From JBLXBZ01 sp048265185 (GTDB lineage Bacteria; Pseudomonadota; Alphaproteobacteria; Rhizobiales; Stappiaceae): a stretch of 64,000 nt of DNA. A program made the translations under genes and the position numbers. The notes under the pieces were generated by a model. The model ran no database searches and had not been told where the DNA came from. It worked only from the letters and a program-made list of their open reading frames with translations. Where the stretch lies: positions 124,001 to 188,000 of the forward strand of contig JBLXBZ010000004.1 in the NCBI GenBank assembly GCA_048265185.1. The letters are read 5' to 3'. Position 1 is the first letter of the stretch; each line of letters opens with the position of its first letter. Shown piece after piece: positions 33,851 to 43,875 of this stretch.

Positions 33851-35317
33851 ATGACACACAGCTCCAAAACGATCGAAACCGTTGACCTTGACGCGGCGCC
33901 TGCGCAAAACCGGCGTTTTTTTGTAAAAACCTACGGTTGTCAGATGAATGTGTATGATTCCGAACGCATGAGCGACGCCCTCGCCCGCGAAGGCTATTCG
34001 GCGACGCAAACGCTTGAAGACGCGGATCTCGTCATCCTCAACACCTGTCATATCCGGGAAAAGGCGGCGGAAAAAGTTTATTCGGAACTTGGACGCTTAC
34101 GAAAGATAAAAAACCAACGCGCTGATGACGGTCGTTCGACCATGATCGGCGTCGCCGGCTGCGTCGCTCAAGCCGAAGGCGAGGAGATCACCCGCCGAGC
34201 GCCTATGGTGGACCTCGTCTTTGGGCCACAAAGCTATCACCGACTTCCGGATCTTCTGAAAGAAGCTTCAAGCGGCGCGAAGGTCATTGAAACGGATTTC
34301 GACACCAACGATAAATTTTCGTATCTGGCGACGCCCTCTCCCGCCGGGGTTCGCTCGCGCGGCGCAACCGCCTTTCTGACCGTGCAGGAGGGATGCGACA
34401 AATTCTGCACTTTCTGCGTGGTTCCCTATACCCGCGGAGCGGAAGTCTCGCGCTCGGTGGAGCAGATCGTCGGCGAAGCGGAACGGCTGGTCGACGCAGG
34501 CGTTCGCGAAATCACCTTGCTTGGCCAGAATGTAAACGCATGGCACGGCGATGGGCCGGACGGTCGCAGCTGGGGACTGGGGGAGCTGTTGCACCGGCTT
34601 GCGAAGATCGACGGCGTCGCCCGCTTGCGTTACACCACAAGCCACCCACGTGACATGGACGACGCGCTAATCGCCGCCCATAGAGATCTGGACGTGTTGA
34701 TGCCCTATTTGCATCTTCCCGTTCAATCCGGCTCGGACGCTATCCTGAAAGCGATGAATCGCAAACATACCCGCGACGACTACTACCGCCTGATCGACCG
34801 CATCCGCGGCGCCCGTGAGGATATCGCCATGTCCGGCGACTTCATCGTCGGCTTCCCCGGCGAAACAGACAAGGATTTCGCCGACACCATGGAGCTCATT
34901 GAGCGCGTGGGTTACGCCTCCGCGTTCTCATTCAAATACAGCCCCCGACCGGGCACGCCAGGCGCCAAATTGCCCGATCACGTGCCTGAGGACGTCATGT
35001 CGGAACGCCTCGCCGCCCTTCAAGGACTGGTGAGCGCCCAACAGCGCGCCTTCAACGCCTCCCTCAAAGGCAAAACCTTCGATGTGCTTTTTGAAAAGGT
35101 CGGACGTAATGAGGGGCAACTGGTCGGGCGTTCTCCCTGGCTGCAACCCGTTCAAACCGACGCCCCGATTTCCCTTATCGGTGATCTCGCAACGGTGGAA
35201 ATCATCGACGTGGGCGCAAATTCACTATTCGGACGACTTGTAAAAGGGCACAATGAAACTGACAATGGCGATCAATATGCGGATAGGCGCGAGCCGCGCG
35301 CCAACGGCGCCGGCTGA
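33851..35317 (+). CDS. miaB: tRNA-2-methylthio-N6-dimethylallyladenosine synthase
   Basis: 488 residues. An N-terminal MTTase domain ([37 protein letters not shown], supplying the second cluster's cysteines), a radical-SAM domain with [15 protein letters not shown], and a C-terminal TRAM domain. It methylthiolates A37 of tRNAs. GAGGACAG precedes the ATG. It leads the miaB-phoH-ybeY-corC-lnt set, an arrangement conserved in alphaproteobacteria. Confidence 0.97.
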   Translation: MTHSSKTIETVDLDAAPAQNRRFFVKTYGCQMNVYDSERMSDALAREGYSATQTLEDADLVILNTCHIREKAAEKVYSELGRLRKIKNQRADDGRSTMIGVAGCVAQAEGEEITRRAPMVDLVFGPQSYHRLPDLLKEASSGAKVIETDFDTNDKFSYLATPSPAGVRSRGATAFLTVQEGCDKFCTFCVVPYTRGAEVSRSVEQIVGEAERLVDAGVREITLLGQNVNAWHGDGPDGRSWGLGELLHRLAKIDGVARLRYTTSHPRDMDDALIAAHRDLDVLMPYLHLPVQSGSDAILKAMNRKHTRDDYYRLIDRIRGAREDIAMSGDFIVGFPGETDKDFADTMELIERVGYASAFSFKYSPRPGTPGAKLPDHVPEDVMSERLAALQGLVSAQQRAFNASLKGKTFDVLFEKVGRNEGQLVGRSPWLQPVQTDAPISLIGDLATVEIIDVGANSLFGRLVKGHNETDNGDQYADRREPRANGAG

Positions 35318-35338
35318 ACTCTTGATGGGAGATTGTTT

Positions 35339-36466
35339 TTGACGGGAAACGTCCAGGCCCCAAACCGAGGCGGCGTCAGCCGCAAACCGGTCCCCGCATC
35401 CGACATGACGCATGTCGTTCTGGCATTTGAAGACAACCGCCTCGTGGGCGACCTTTTTGGTCAATTCGACCAAAATCTCGCGCTGATCGAGCAAAGGCTC
35501 AGCATTGACGCCGTCGCCCGGGGCAATCAAGTCACCATCAAAGGCCCGCACAGCTCTTGCGAACAAGCCCGCCGCGCTCTTGAAGCGCTCTACGCTCGAC
35601 TGCAGCAAGGGCATGAGGTTCATCCCGCGGATGTGGACGGAGCCTTACGCATGGCGGCGGCGGCGGAAGCCCAACTTCCCCTACCCACCATGGAGCCCAA
35701 GTCCAGACTAGCTTTCGCCCAGATCGCCACGCGCCGCAAGACCGTGGTGGCCCGAACAGCCGCTCAGGACGCTTATATCCGGGCCATGGACCGGGCGGAT
35801 CTGGTGTTTGGCACCGGACCGGCTGGAACCGGAAAGACCTTTCTCGCCGTCGCTTACGCCGCCGTTCTTTTGGAGCGGGGAGACACCACACGCCTCATTC
35901 TATCCCGCCCTGCGGTTGAGGCGGGCGAGCGTTTGGGTTTTCTGCCCGGCGATATGAAAGACAAGGTCGACCCCTATTTGCGCCCTCTCTATGACGCGCT
36001 TTACGAAATGATGCCGGCGGAGAAAGTCGACCGCGGTCTTTTGTCAGGCATGATCGAAGTCGCGCCGCTGGCCTTCATGCGCGGGCGCACGCTTTCCAAC
36101 GCGGTCGTCTTGTTGGACGAAGCGCAAAACACCACCACAATGCAAATGAAAATGTTCCTGACCCGTCTCGGCGAGAACTCCAAGATGATCGTCACCGGCG
36201 ATCCAAGTCAGGTGGATTTGCCGGCGGGGCAAACATCCGGGCTGCGCGACGCGCTGGAGCTTTTGACGGACATTGAAAGCGTCGCCCATGTCGCTTTTAC
36301 CGAAGAGGATGTCGTGCGCCACGAATTAGTTGGGCGGATCGTCAAAGCGTATGATGATCAAAGCCGCAAAATTTTACAGGAAAAAGAGGCGGAAGAAGCC
36401 GCCTTCATCGCCCGCCGCGCGGCGGCGCGCGCAGCCGCTCCCACGGCGAACACGGGCGGCGCGTGA
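35339..36466 (+). CDS. phoH: PhoH-like ATPase
   Basis: 375 residues from a TTG at 35339, chosen because GGGAG lies 7 bases upstream; a TTG at 35333 is too close to that site. N-terminal KH-like region (residues 20-110) and a PhoH ATPase core with Walker A GTGPAGTGKTFLAVAYA, Walker B NAVVLLDEAQNTTTMQMKMF and sensor VTGDPSQVDLP. Probably an RNA-linked NTPase acting with YbeY in ribosome and rRNA quality control. It ends in the YbeY start region. Confidence 0.93.
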   Translation: MTGNVQAPNRGGVSRKPVPASDMTHVVLAFEDNRLVGDLFGQFDQNLALIEQRLSIDAVARGNQVTIKGPHSSCEQARRALEALYARLQQGHEVHPADVDGALRMAAAAEAQLPLPTMEPKSRLAFAQIATRRKTVVARTAAQDAYIRAMDRADLVFGTGPAGTGKTFLAVAYAAVLLERGDTTRLILSRPAVEAGERLGFLPGDMKDKVDPYLRPLYDALYEMMPAEKVDRGLLSGMIEVAPLAFMRGRTLSNAVVLLDEAQNTTTMQMKMFLTRLGENSKMIVTGDPSQVDLPAGQTSGLRDALELLTDIESVAHVAFTEEDVVRHELVGRIVKAYDDQSRKILQEKEAEEAAFIARRAAARAAAPTANTGGA

Positions 36467-36468
36467 TC

Positions 36469-37002
36469 ATGACCGCGACGCAACCGCCGCCGACAACGTC
36501 CCCTCTTGTGATCGACGTCACTATTGAAACGGCCGGCTGGGGCGAAGAGGAAACATTGGAGCGCGACATCGCCCATGTGACGGCGACGGCGATTGAAACG
36601 GCGAATCTGCAAACCGTCGCCGGCTCGGAACTCTCTGTCGTCTTAACTAACGACGCGCGCGTTCGCGAGTTGAACCACAATTGGCGCGCCAAGGACGCCC
36701 CCACCAATGTGCTGTCATTTCCCGGCGGCGACGAAGATGAGCCGCCTTACGGCCCCCTTCTCGGCGACATAATACTCGCCTATGAAACAGTTGCCAGGGA
36801 GGCGGCGGAGCAAGAAAAAACCTTTATTGCGCATTTTCGCCATTTAATTGTACACGGACTTCTTCATCTTTTCGGGTATGATCACCAGATTAACGCTGAA
36901 GCGGAAGAAATGGAGGCGCTCGAGCGGTCGATACTTGGCAAGCTCGGCGAAAGCGATCCATATGCTGATACAGATCCATATGCCGATGCGACTGCGCCCT
37001 GA
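36469..37002 (+). CDS. ybeY: Endoribonuclease YbeY (rRNA maturation factor)
   Basis: 177 residues from the ATG at 36469; a GTG at 36463 overlapping the phoH stop is an alternative. The metal-binding motif HLIVHGLLHLFGYDH carries three His, with LNHNWRAKDAPTNVLSFP upstream as in all YbeY proteins. A zinc-dependent endoribonuclease for 16S rRNA 3' processing and ribosome quality control. The C-terminal tail contains a short repeat (DPYADTDPYADA). Confidence 0.95.
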   Translation: MTATQPPPTTSPLVIDVTIETAGWGEEETLERDIAHVTATAIETANLQTVAGSELSVVLTNDARVRELNHNWRAKDAPTNVLSFPGGDEDEPPYGPLLGDIILAYETVAREAAEQEKTFIAHFRHLIVHGLLHLFGYDHQINAEAEEMEALERSILGKLGESDPYADTDPYADATAP

Positions 37003-37074
37003 CGCAATTGTCGCCAATATTTATCCAACGGCTCCCTAGCGAGCAATAAACGCAGGCGCCCGCTTCTAGGGCCC

Positions 37075-38358
37075 ATGAGGACAATGAACGAAGAAGCATC
37101 CCGAAGTACGGGTCAAAATACAAATTCTTCAGGCTCCGGCGCGCTCGCCGACGCAAGTGACGCAGAACCGCTCTCCAAAGGGCGATCAGGCGCGCTTGAC
37201 GATTCACGCTCTGATCGCCCCCCCGGAGAGCTTCTCGAAGGCGCTTCCAGATCGCCGCTCCCACCTCCCTTATGGAAGCGGCTTTGCCTCCGCATAAAAA
37301 GCCTCTTAGGCTTACAGCGTGCGGGAAACGCTAAATTACGAGAAAATCTTCAGGACGAGTTAGCCCGGGAAAGCGGAGCGAATACGATTTTCACCCCGGA
37401 AGAGCGCGTGTTGTTAAGCAATATTTTGCGCTTGAGGGAGGTGCGGGTCGATGACGTGATGATCCCGCGCGCCGACATTGAGGCGGTAGATGACACAATC
37501 CCGCTCGGCCGGTTAATGGATGTATTTCGTGAATCTGGCCATTCGCGCATGCCCGTCTATCACGACAGTCTGGACGACCCTAGAGGCATGGTCCACATCA
37601 AGGACCTGATGGCGCATTTTGGCGAAAAGGCGAACCGCGCCTCTCTAACGGAAGTCGTCGCAGAGAACGAAAATTCATCTCAGTCGTCTGCTTCATTAGA
37701 CGATTCGCCGCCATCTCTGGCGAAAGGTTGGCTTGAGCAGCAATTCCCCTCCCCCCCGTCCAATAGCGACATCAATCTTGATCTCAGCTTGATCGACTTG
37801 AAAAAGCCCCTCGTGGATGCAGGGATCATTCGTCCGGTCCTATTTGTTCCCCCCTCCATGCCCGCCACGGATCTCATGGCGAAAATGCAGGCGGATCGTA
37901 TGCAAATGGCGCTTGTGATCGACGAATATGGCGGCACGGATGGACTGGCGTCTTTGGAAGACATTGTTGAAATGGTTGTCGGCGATATCGAAGACGAGCA
38001 TGACGAAGACGAAGAAGCTATGATCCGCCCCACCGGCGAAGGCGTATGGATCGCCGATCCCAGAGTTCTGATCGAAGACGCGGAAAAAGAGCTGGGCTCT
38101 GACTTCGAGATTGGAGAACTGGGCGAGGAAGTCGACACATTGGGCGGCCTTCTCTTCACCGTGATCGGCCGTGTTCCCGTTCGCGGCGAACTTCTCGCGC
38201 CGCATATCCTTCCCGGATTTGAATTTGAAATTCTGGACGCCGATCCGCGCCGAATAAAGCGTTTGCGCGTTTTGCGCCGCAAAACTGAAGCGCGCGGACC
38301 TGAAGTGCGCCGCCGCGCGCGCCGAGGCGAAGACGCCGACGAGGCTCAAACCTCATGA
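37075..38358 (+). CDS. corC: CBS-domain CorC/HlyC-type protein
   Basis: 427 residues; ATGs at 37075 or 37084. Soluble: there is no DUF21 membrane domain. A low-complexity N-terminus (residues 1-70) precedes a CBS pair (about 118-285, VDDVMIPRADIEAVD and the GHSRMPVYHDSLDDPRGMVH segment) and a CorC_HlyC domain (about 320-405, GGLLFTVIGRVPVRGELL). The two CBS domains are separated by a Ser-rich insert of about 40 residues. The family is linked to Mg/Co export and is often encoded before lnt. Precise role unknown. Confidence 0.9.
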   Translation: MRTMNEEASRSTGQNTNSSGSGALADASDAEPLSKGRSGALDDSRSDRPPGELLEGASRSPLPPPLWKRLCLRIKSLLGLQRAGNAKLRENLQDELARESGANTIFTPEERVLLSNILRLREVRVDDVMIPRADIEAVDDTIPLGRLMDVFRESGHSRMPVYHDSLDDPRGMVHIKDLMAHFGEKANRASLTEVVAENENSSQSSASLDDSPPSLAKGWLEQQFPSPPSNSDINLDLSLIDLKKPLVDAGIIRPVLFVPPSMPATDLMAKMQADRMQMALVIDEYGGTDGLASLEDIVEMVVGDIEDEHDEDEEAMIRPTGEGVWIADPRVLIEDAEKELGSDFEIGELGEEVDTLGGLLFTVIGRVPVRGELLAPHILPGFEFEILDADPRRIKRLRVLRRKTEARGPEVRRRARRGEDADEAQTS

Positions 38359-38498
38359 ATATGGGGCGATCACGGGAACCATCCAGATCAAGCCCCTACG
38401 CGTGAACGCAATCTTTGATACAAACAATCGGGCTTCCCAATAATGCGTCTCGCAAGGCCCGGTTCGTTTCCTCTGGCCAGATCATTCGAGGACCGCCA

Positions 38499-40124
38499 AT
38501 GAATAACGTCATTGAACTGGTTCGACGCGCCTCAAACCCGTTGCTTTTATCGTGGGGGTGGCGACGTTGGGCGCTCAGTTTGTTTTTTGGCGCGATTTCG
38601 GCGCTCGCCATGCCCCCCCTTGGCTGGTTTCCCGTTTTATGGGTATCCCTCCCCGCGTTTGTCTGGCTGCTTGATGGAACCAATGAAGTCGCCATTACAA
38701 AACGACGCCTTGCCGCCGCCGCCGCCGTCGGCTGGTGGTTTGGCTTCGGCTTTCATCTCGCTGGTCTGTGGTGGATCGGCGGCGCCTTTCTCGTAGAGGC
38801 GGAAACCTACGCCTGGCTAATGCCCCTCGCCGTGCTGGCCATGCCCGCCGGCCTCGCGATCTTCACCGCTTTGGCGACTCTGGCGGCCCAGTTTTTATGG
38901 CGTGACGACTGGAGCCGAATCCTTGTGCTGGCGATCGTCCTTACCTCCTCCGACTGGGCGCGCGGGGTGGTTCTAACCGGCTTTCCCTGGAATATTTACG
39001 GCCACGCTTTAAGTCAGAACCTTATATTAATGCAAAGCGCCTCAGTTTTTGGCGCTTATGGGTTAAGTTTCTTCGTTATTTTGATTTTCGCCGCCCCAGC
39101 GTGTTTGATCGACGAAACAGGCGCCCACGCCCACGCGAATTTCTACCCCGTCGCCGCCGCCTCCGCCCTATTGGCGCTTCTCGCCGGTTTTGGCCTTTGG
39201 CGACTGAGCGACGCGCCAGACGCCAACGCCATGACGCCTGGACTGCGCCTACGCCTGATCCAACCCAACATTCCCCAACAAGAGAAATGGAAACGTGAAA
39301 ACCGTTCCGCCATCATCTCCCGATATCTGGATTTGAGCCGACGCCCCCCGACCAGTGACGTTGACCCGGCGGATAAGAAAATAATCATCTGGCCGGAGTC
39401 AGCCTTTCCCTTCTTGCTGACCGACAATCCGGAAGTATTGCGAGCCATCGACGATCTCCTTGACGACGATAGCCAGTTAATCACCGGCGCCATTCGTATG
39501 GAAAATTATAATAATGAGAGGATTTTTTATAACAGCGTCTATGTGATCAATTCAGATGGTGAAATAGATCAAGCTTATGACAAAGTTCACCTTGTGCCTT
39601 TTGGCGAATATCTTCCCTTTCAGAAAACGCTCGAAACAATTGGCTTGACGCGCCTCGTTCAGGGGCCGGGAAATTTTCGCCCAGGTTTCAGACGACGGCT
39701 CTTGAAGCCTGAAGCCGCGGCGCCGTTCACGCCTCTCATATGTTATGAAGCGATTTTTCCCGAAAGCTTTGCGCAGGTGGATGAACGAGCGGAGTGGATT
39801 TTGAATGTGACAAACGACGCCTGGTTTGGCGAGAGCTCGGGTCCATATCAACATTTCGCCCAAAGCCGATTACGGGCGGTGGAGCAAGGCTTGCCGCTGG
39901 TGCGCGTCGCCAATACAGGAATTTCGGGAGTGATAGACCCGAAAGGGCGCATACTTGCAACACTTGGGTTAAATCGAACCGGTGTTATTGATGCGAAATT
40001 GCCCGTTTCTATGAAACCCACTATCTATTCGCGTTATAGGAATGGCTTTTTAGCGGTTCTTCTTATGGTTTCCCTTGGCCTAGTCCTAGTTACGCGTTAC
40101 GTATATAAAGTGCACAATGAATGA
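38499..40124 (+). CDS. lnt: Apolipoprotein N-acyltransferase
   Basis: 541 residues from the ATG at 38499, which has GAGGA 6 bases upstream; an ATG at 38415 adds 28 residues without similarity. Several N-terminal membrane helices (to about residue 200) precede a nitrilase domain whose catalytic residues are visible: Glu in IIWPESAFPF, Lys in YDKVHLVPFGEYLPF and Cys in LICYEAIFPE. A final membrane helix lies near the C-terminus. It adds the N-acyl chain to lipoproteins in the inner membrane. Confidence 0.95.
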   Translation: MNNVIELVRRASNPLLLSWGWRRWALSLFFGAISALAMPPLGWFPVLWVSLPAFVWLLDGTNEVAITKRRLAAAAAVGWWFGFGFHLAGLWWIGGAFLVEAETYAWLMPLAVLAMPAGLAIFTALATLAAQFLWRDDWSRILVLAIVLTSSDWARGVVLTGFPWNIYGHALSQNLILMQSASVFGAYGLSFFVILIFAAPACLIDETGAHAHANFYPVAAASALLALLAGFGLWRLSDAPDANAMTPGLRLRLIQPNIPQQEKWKRENRSAIISRYLDLSRRPPTSDVDPADKKIIIWPESAFPFLLTDNPEVLRAIDDLLDDDSQLITGAIRMENYNNERIFYNSVYVINSDGEIDQAYDKVHLVPFGEYLPFQKTLETIGLTRLVQGPGNFRPGFRRRLLKPEAAAPFTPLICYEAIFPESFAQVDERAEWILNVTNDAWFGESSGPYQHFAQSRLRAVEQGLPLVRVANTGISGVIDPKGRILATLGLNRTGVIDAKLPVSMKPTIYSRYRNGFLAVLLMVSLGLVLVTRYVYKVHNE

Positions 40125-40132
40125 TTGTGGAT

Positions 40133-40154
40133 AAAATGACGCCGTCATCATTTT
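40133..40154 (+). terminator. Weak hairpin downstream of lnt
   Basis: AAAATGA (40133-40139) pairs with TCATTTT (40148-40154) around an 8-base loop, starting 8 bases after the lnt stop codon. The 3' arm ends in four T. Could terminate lnt transcripts ahead of the AT-rich leader of the XRE regulator gene. Confidence 0.4.
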
Positions 40155-40324
40155 GCGTAAAACGCTTGGATACAGCAAGCGAACAAAAAACACAGTAAAT
40201 CACAACCAAGGGACATTCAAAAGGCTATCTTCCATGTTTTACTGAAGATTAATCCATGGATATTCCTAAAATAGCTTGAAAAAGCTAAAAGACAAAAACC
40301 AAATACAAAAGAAAAGGGGCTCAC

Positions 40325-40732
40325 ATGCCCGGTAAAAAAGCACCAAACCCCATCGATATTCACGTTGGCAGCCGCGTCAGGTTACGCCGAATGATGCTTG
40401 GATTAAGTCAAGAAAAGCTTGGCGAAAGCTTGGGCATCACATTCCAGCAAATTCAAAAATATGAAAAAGGAACGAACCGGATCGGTGCGAGTCGGTTGCA
40501 AAATATCGCCACCGTCCTGAAAGTGCCTGTATCCTTCTTCTTTGAAGACGCCCCCGGGACAGCGAATGAAGTAGACGGTTTTGGCGAAACGAAACCAACT
40601 TCCTACGTGGTTGACTTCCTCTCATCCTCGGAAGGCCTGTCATTGAACAAAGCCTTCGTGCGCATAGAAGACGCCAAAGTTCGCAAACGAGTGGTCGAGC
40701 TTGTTCGCGCTCTTGCAAACGAAGAAGACTAG
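40325..40732 (+). CDS. XRE-family helix-turn-helix regulator
   Basis: 135 residues. N-terminal Cro/C1-type HTH (RVRLRRMMLGLSQEKLGESL to GASRLQNIATVL, about residues 17-70) followed by a C-terminal region with AFVRIEDAKVRKRVVELVRAL. AGAAAAGGGG precedes the ATG. This type, encoded immediately before metK, is conserved in Rhizobiales; its targets are not evident. The 200-base leader is AT-rich and has no recognised operator. Confidence 0.85.
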   Translation: MPGKKAPNPIDIHVGSRVRLRRMMLGLSQEKLGESLGITFQQIQKYEKGTNRIGASRLQNIATVLKVPVSFFFEDAPGTANEVDGFGETKPTSYVVDFLSSSEGLSLNKAFVRIEDAKVRKRVVELVRALANEED

Positions 40733-40769
40733 ACAACGAGTGTTGCGTGGGCGGGGGTCAAGGCTGCGA

Positions 40770-40806
40770 GGTGGGACGCCGCGGGGGGTTCGCGCCGCTT
40801 CCCACC
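40770..40806 (+). promoter_or_regulatory. Stem-loop in the metK leader
   Basis: GGTGGGA (40770-40776) pairs with TCCCACC (40800-40806), enclosing an inner GCGG/CCGC helix. It lies between the XRE gene and metK with no T tract after it. It does not match the SAM-II or SAM/SAH riboswitch features I can recall, so it may be a processing signal, a terminator remnant or an unknown leader element. Confidence 0.4.
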
Positions 40807-40944
40807 GTTTCGCCTCAACTAGCGCGAATCTTGGGGCGTGCGTAAGACTTGACGAGAGATAACGAACTGGGCCATTAGACCTTGTGGCGGCGGAGCATAT
40901 GTTTGCCGCGCGCATCTGCACTCTTCCCAGAAGGACGGTAGGCT

Positions 40945-42117
40945 ATGGCCCGTCAGGATTATCTTTTTACTTCAGAATCTGTTTCCGAAGGACATCCGGA
41001 TAAAGTTTGCGACCGTATTTCAGATACGATCGTCGACGCCTTTCTCGCCCAAATGCCAGAGGCGAGAGTCGCCTGTGAGACCTTGGCGACCACAAATCGG
41101 GTAGTTATCGCAGGAGAGACCCGCGGCCCGTCAGACTTAACCCATGATTACCTCGCCCATCTGGCGCGCATGGCGATCAAGGACATCGGTTACGAACAGC
41201 CGGGTTTCCATTGGGAGAATTGCGACATCGCGGTTCATCTTCACGCCCAGTCCGCCGAGATCGCGCAAGGCGTCGACGCGTCAGGCAACAAAGACGAAGG
41301 CGCGGGCGACCAAGGCATAATGTTCGGCTACGCTTGCCGGGAAACGCCCGAGCTCATGCCCGCTCCAATCTATTATTCCCATAAAATTCTCCGGCTTTTG
41401 GCGCAAGCGCGCAAATCCGGCAACGAGCCGGCCCTCGGACCCGACGCAAAGAGTCAGGTGACGATTCGGTATGAGAACGGAACGCCCGTCGCGGTGACTT
41501 CGATCGTTCTTTCGACCCAGCATCTGGACCCCTCGCTATCATCGCAAGATGTTCGCCAGATCGTCGAGCCCTATATCATTTCAGCGCTTCCCGGCGGCTG
41601 GGTCACCGATGAAACCGTTTGGCATGTGAACCCAACCGGAAAATTCGTCATCGGCGGCCCCGATGGAGATTGCGGGCTGACCGGTCGCAAAATCATTGTC
41701 GACACTTATGGCGGCGCGGCTCCCCACGGCGGCGGAGCATTTTCCGGTAAAGATCCCACCAAGGTTGATCGCTCAGCCGCATATGCCGCGCGTTATCTGG
41801 CGAAAAATGTCGTAGCCGCGGATCTCGCTGATCGTTGCACGATTCAGCTTTCCTACGCAATCGGCGTCGCTGAGCCCCTGTCCGTCTACGTCGACCTCCA
41901 TGGCACGGGAAATGTAGAGGAAGCGCGGCTGGAGAAAGCCGTACGCGACGTCATGAGCCTGACGCCGCGCGGCATTCGCGAAAAGCTTTCTCTGAACAAG
42001 CCAATCTACGCACGCACGGCGGCCTATGGTCACTTTGGACGCGAGCCGGAAGCCGACGGCGGCTTCTCATGGGAGAACATCGACCTCGTGCATGCGCTGC
42101 GCGACGCCGTTTCCTGA
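40945..42117 (+). CDS. metK: S-adenosylmethionine synthetase
   Basis: 390 residues. Three-domain SAM synthetase with [16 protein letters not shown] at the start, [13 protein letters not shown], the [20 protein letters not shown] signature and [19 protein letters not shown]. It makes SAM from methionine and ATP. AAGGACGG precedes the ATG. The genomic order XRE-metK-trmB is conserved in Rhizobiales. The adjacent stem-loop might link expression to methionine metabolism, but that is untested. Confidence 0.97.
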   Translation: MARQDYLFTSESVSEGHPDKVCDRISDTIVDAFLAQMPEARVACETLATTNRVVIAGETRGPSDLTHDYLAHLARMAIKDIGYEQPGFHWENCDIAVHLHAQSAEIAQGVDASGNKDEGAGDQGIMFGYACRETPELMPAPIYYSHKILRLLAQARKSGNEPALGPDAKSQVTIRYENGTPVAVTSIVLSTQHLDPSLSSQDVRQIVEPYIISALPGGWVTDETVWHVNPTGKFVIGGPDGDCGLTGRKIIVDTYGGAAPHGGGAFSGKDPTKVDRSAAYAARYLAKNVVAADLADRCTIQLSYAIGVAEPLSVYVDLHGTGNVEEARLEKAVRDVMSLTPRGIREKLSLNKPIYARTAAYGHFGREPEADGGFSWENIDLVHALRDAVS

Positions 42118-42229
42118 TCAAACGACACAATCGGCTCAAGAATTTGAACCGAAAACCACGGCCGGGCAATTTGTCCGGCCGTTCCCCTTTACGGCCCGAA
42201 GCTGGCAGGCACAAACCACGGTTCAAACA

Positions 42230-42934
42230 ATGACTGATCACACCAAAGGTTCTTTCTTCGGGCGCCGGGTCGGAAAACCCCTTCGGGTTGGCCAACAGGG
42301 GCTGATGGACACATTGCTGCCCAAACTGCGCCTTGACCCACAAAGCTCCCCGCTGGACACCCTCGCCACGGCCTTTCAAGACTGCCCGGAGTTTAACCCG
42401 GCCACCTCGCAAATCTGGTTGGAGGTTGGCTTTGGAGGGGCCGAGCATCTTCTTTTTGAGGCGCGCCGCTTATCCAGCACCGCCTTTATCGGCGTCGAGC
42501 CGTTCACCAGCGGCATGGCGAAAGCCCTCGCCGCCATAGACGGCGAACAACTCCAAAACATACGCCTCTATGACGACGACGCCGGCAAGCTTTTGGATTG
42601 GATGCCTGAAGCCTCATTGGACGGCGCATATCAGCTATACCCAGATCCATGGCCCAAGAAACGCCACTGGAAGCGTCGCTTCATCAACCCTGTAAATCTA
42701 GATCGCTACGCCCGCGTCCTCAAACCCGGCGCCATTTTTCGGTTCGCCAGCGACATTGACACCTACGTCGACTGGACATTAATGCATATGCGCGCCCACC
42801 CGCGCTTCCAATGGCTTGACGAACGCGCTCAAGATTGGCGAACCCCATGGTCTCCCTGGTCTGGAACCCGCTATGAAGCCAAAGCGCTTCGCGAAGGTCG
42901 AACGCCCAGATACCTTGATTTTCGCAGAATTTAA
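42230..42934 (+). CDS. trmB: tRNA (guanine-N7-)-methyltransferase
   Basis: 234 residues from the ATG at 42230; longer in-frame readings run back into metK. SAM-binding motif EVGFGGAEHLLFEARR (the usual GxGxG-like loop), GVEPFTSGMAKAL, and YPDPWPKKRHWKRRFI, which is diagnostic for TrmB, then the C-terminal ASDIDTYVDWTL. It makes m7G46 in tRNAs. Confidence 0.95.
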   Translation: MTDHTKGSFFGRRVGKPLRVGQQGLMDTLLPKLRLDPQSSPLDTLATAFQDCPEFNPATSQIWLEVGFGGAEHLLFEARRLSSTAFIGVEPFTSGMAKALAAIDGEQLQNIRLYDDDAGKLLDWMPEASLDGAYQLYPDPWPKKRHWKRRFINPVNLDRYARVLKPGAIFRFASDIDTYVDWTLMHMRAHPRFQWLDERAQDWRTPWSPWSGTRYEAKALREGRTPRYLDFRRI

Positions 42935-43049
42935 ACGCGGCCATGACGGTTTTTCTAGGAAACGTACCTCGCTCCCTTGCGCTTGGAGCGAAAAAGCGTA
43001 TATTCCATCCAAGTTACATCTCTGGCAGCTCGGTGAGCAGTTTGAGGGT

Positions 43050-43077
43050 GGGCCCGGGTGGGACCCGCTCTTTTTTG
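43050..43077 (+). terminator. Terminator-like hairpin in the rimP-nusA leader
   Basis: CGGGT (43055-43059) and ACCCG (43063-43067) form a stem with a GGG loop, followed by CTC and six T at 43071-43076. Alternative pairings with GTGGG upstream are possible. It lies 130 bases before rimP in a 272-base gap. Either it ends trmB transcripts or it is an attenuator of the nusA operon, which in E. coli is controlled by termination in its leader. Confidence 0.6.
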
Positions 43078-43206
43078 TTAGAGGGCGCGCGAAACCTTCG
43101 CGGCGACCGCGGGACGGAATGAAAAGCTTCGCGGGCAAGAAAATCAAGACGCAGGGTTCATTTTAATCGCCCCTAAATTGACGACTGAAAAGACACGGAG
43201 AAAACT

Positions 43207-43809
43207 TTGCAGGAACACGAAGCGAGGCTAGTGACGGAAAACGGGCTTGAAGCCCGAGTGGCGGCGATTGTCGAACCTGTCATTATTGATCTTGGCTATC
43301 GGCTGGTTCGCATTCGTATTTCCCAGCTAAATGGCCGAACGCTGCAAATTATGGCGGAGCGTCCCGACGGGTCCATGACGGTTGAAGGGTGCGAAGAAGT
43401 GAGCCGCGCAGTTTCTCCCGCGCTAGATGTCGACGATCCAATTTCAGGGGCTTATAATCTTGAAGTTTCTTCGCCTGGGATCGATCGCCCGCTTGTTCGC
43501 GCAAGTGATTTTTCGCGTTGGAGCGGCCATTTGACCAAAATCGAAATGGCCATTCCAGTTGACGGACGCAAGCGCTTTCGCGGCAAGATCATTGATGAGA
43601 AAAATGGGGTCGCGGTCATTGCGTTAGACGACGCGGCGAAAGACGCACCCGACAGAGTTGAACTGCGAATTGAAGAAATTGCGGAAGCGCGACTGGTGAT
43701 GACCGACGAGTTAATCGAAGCTTCCCTCAAGGCGGATAAAGCCGCGCGTGAAGACGCGGTTCCCGCCACGGAAAGTCAAACGGAAAGTCAAGACGGAAAC
43801 GCGTCCTAA
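43207..43809 (+). CDS. rimP: Ribosome maturation factor RimP
   Basis: 200 residues from a TTG at 43207, supported by GGAG 6 bases upstream. The N-terminal domain ([18 protein letters not shown]) and [18 protein letters not shown] are diagnostic. Needed for 30S subunit maturation. First gene of rimP-nusA-ylxR-infB-rbfA-truB, with the leader hairpin upstream. Confidence 0.94.
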   Translation: MQEHEARLVTENGLEARVAAIVEPVIIDLGYRLVRIRISQLNGRTLQIMAERPDGSMTVEGCEEVSRAVSPALDVDDPISGAYNLEVSSPGIDRPLVRASDFSRWSGHLTKIEMAIPVDGRKRFRGKIIDEKNGVAVIALDDAAKDAPDRVELRIEEIAEARLVMTDELIEASLKADKAAREDAVPATESQTESQDGNAS

Positions 43810-43875
43810 GAAACGCCTTTCGGTTTTGTTGGAAAAGAGACGGGCCGCCTATGCCGCCCCAAGGAGTAGACTGAG

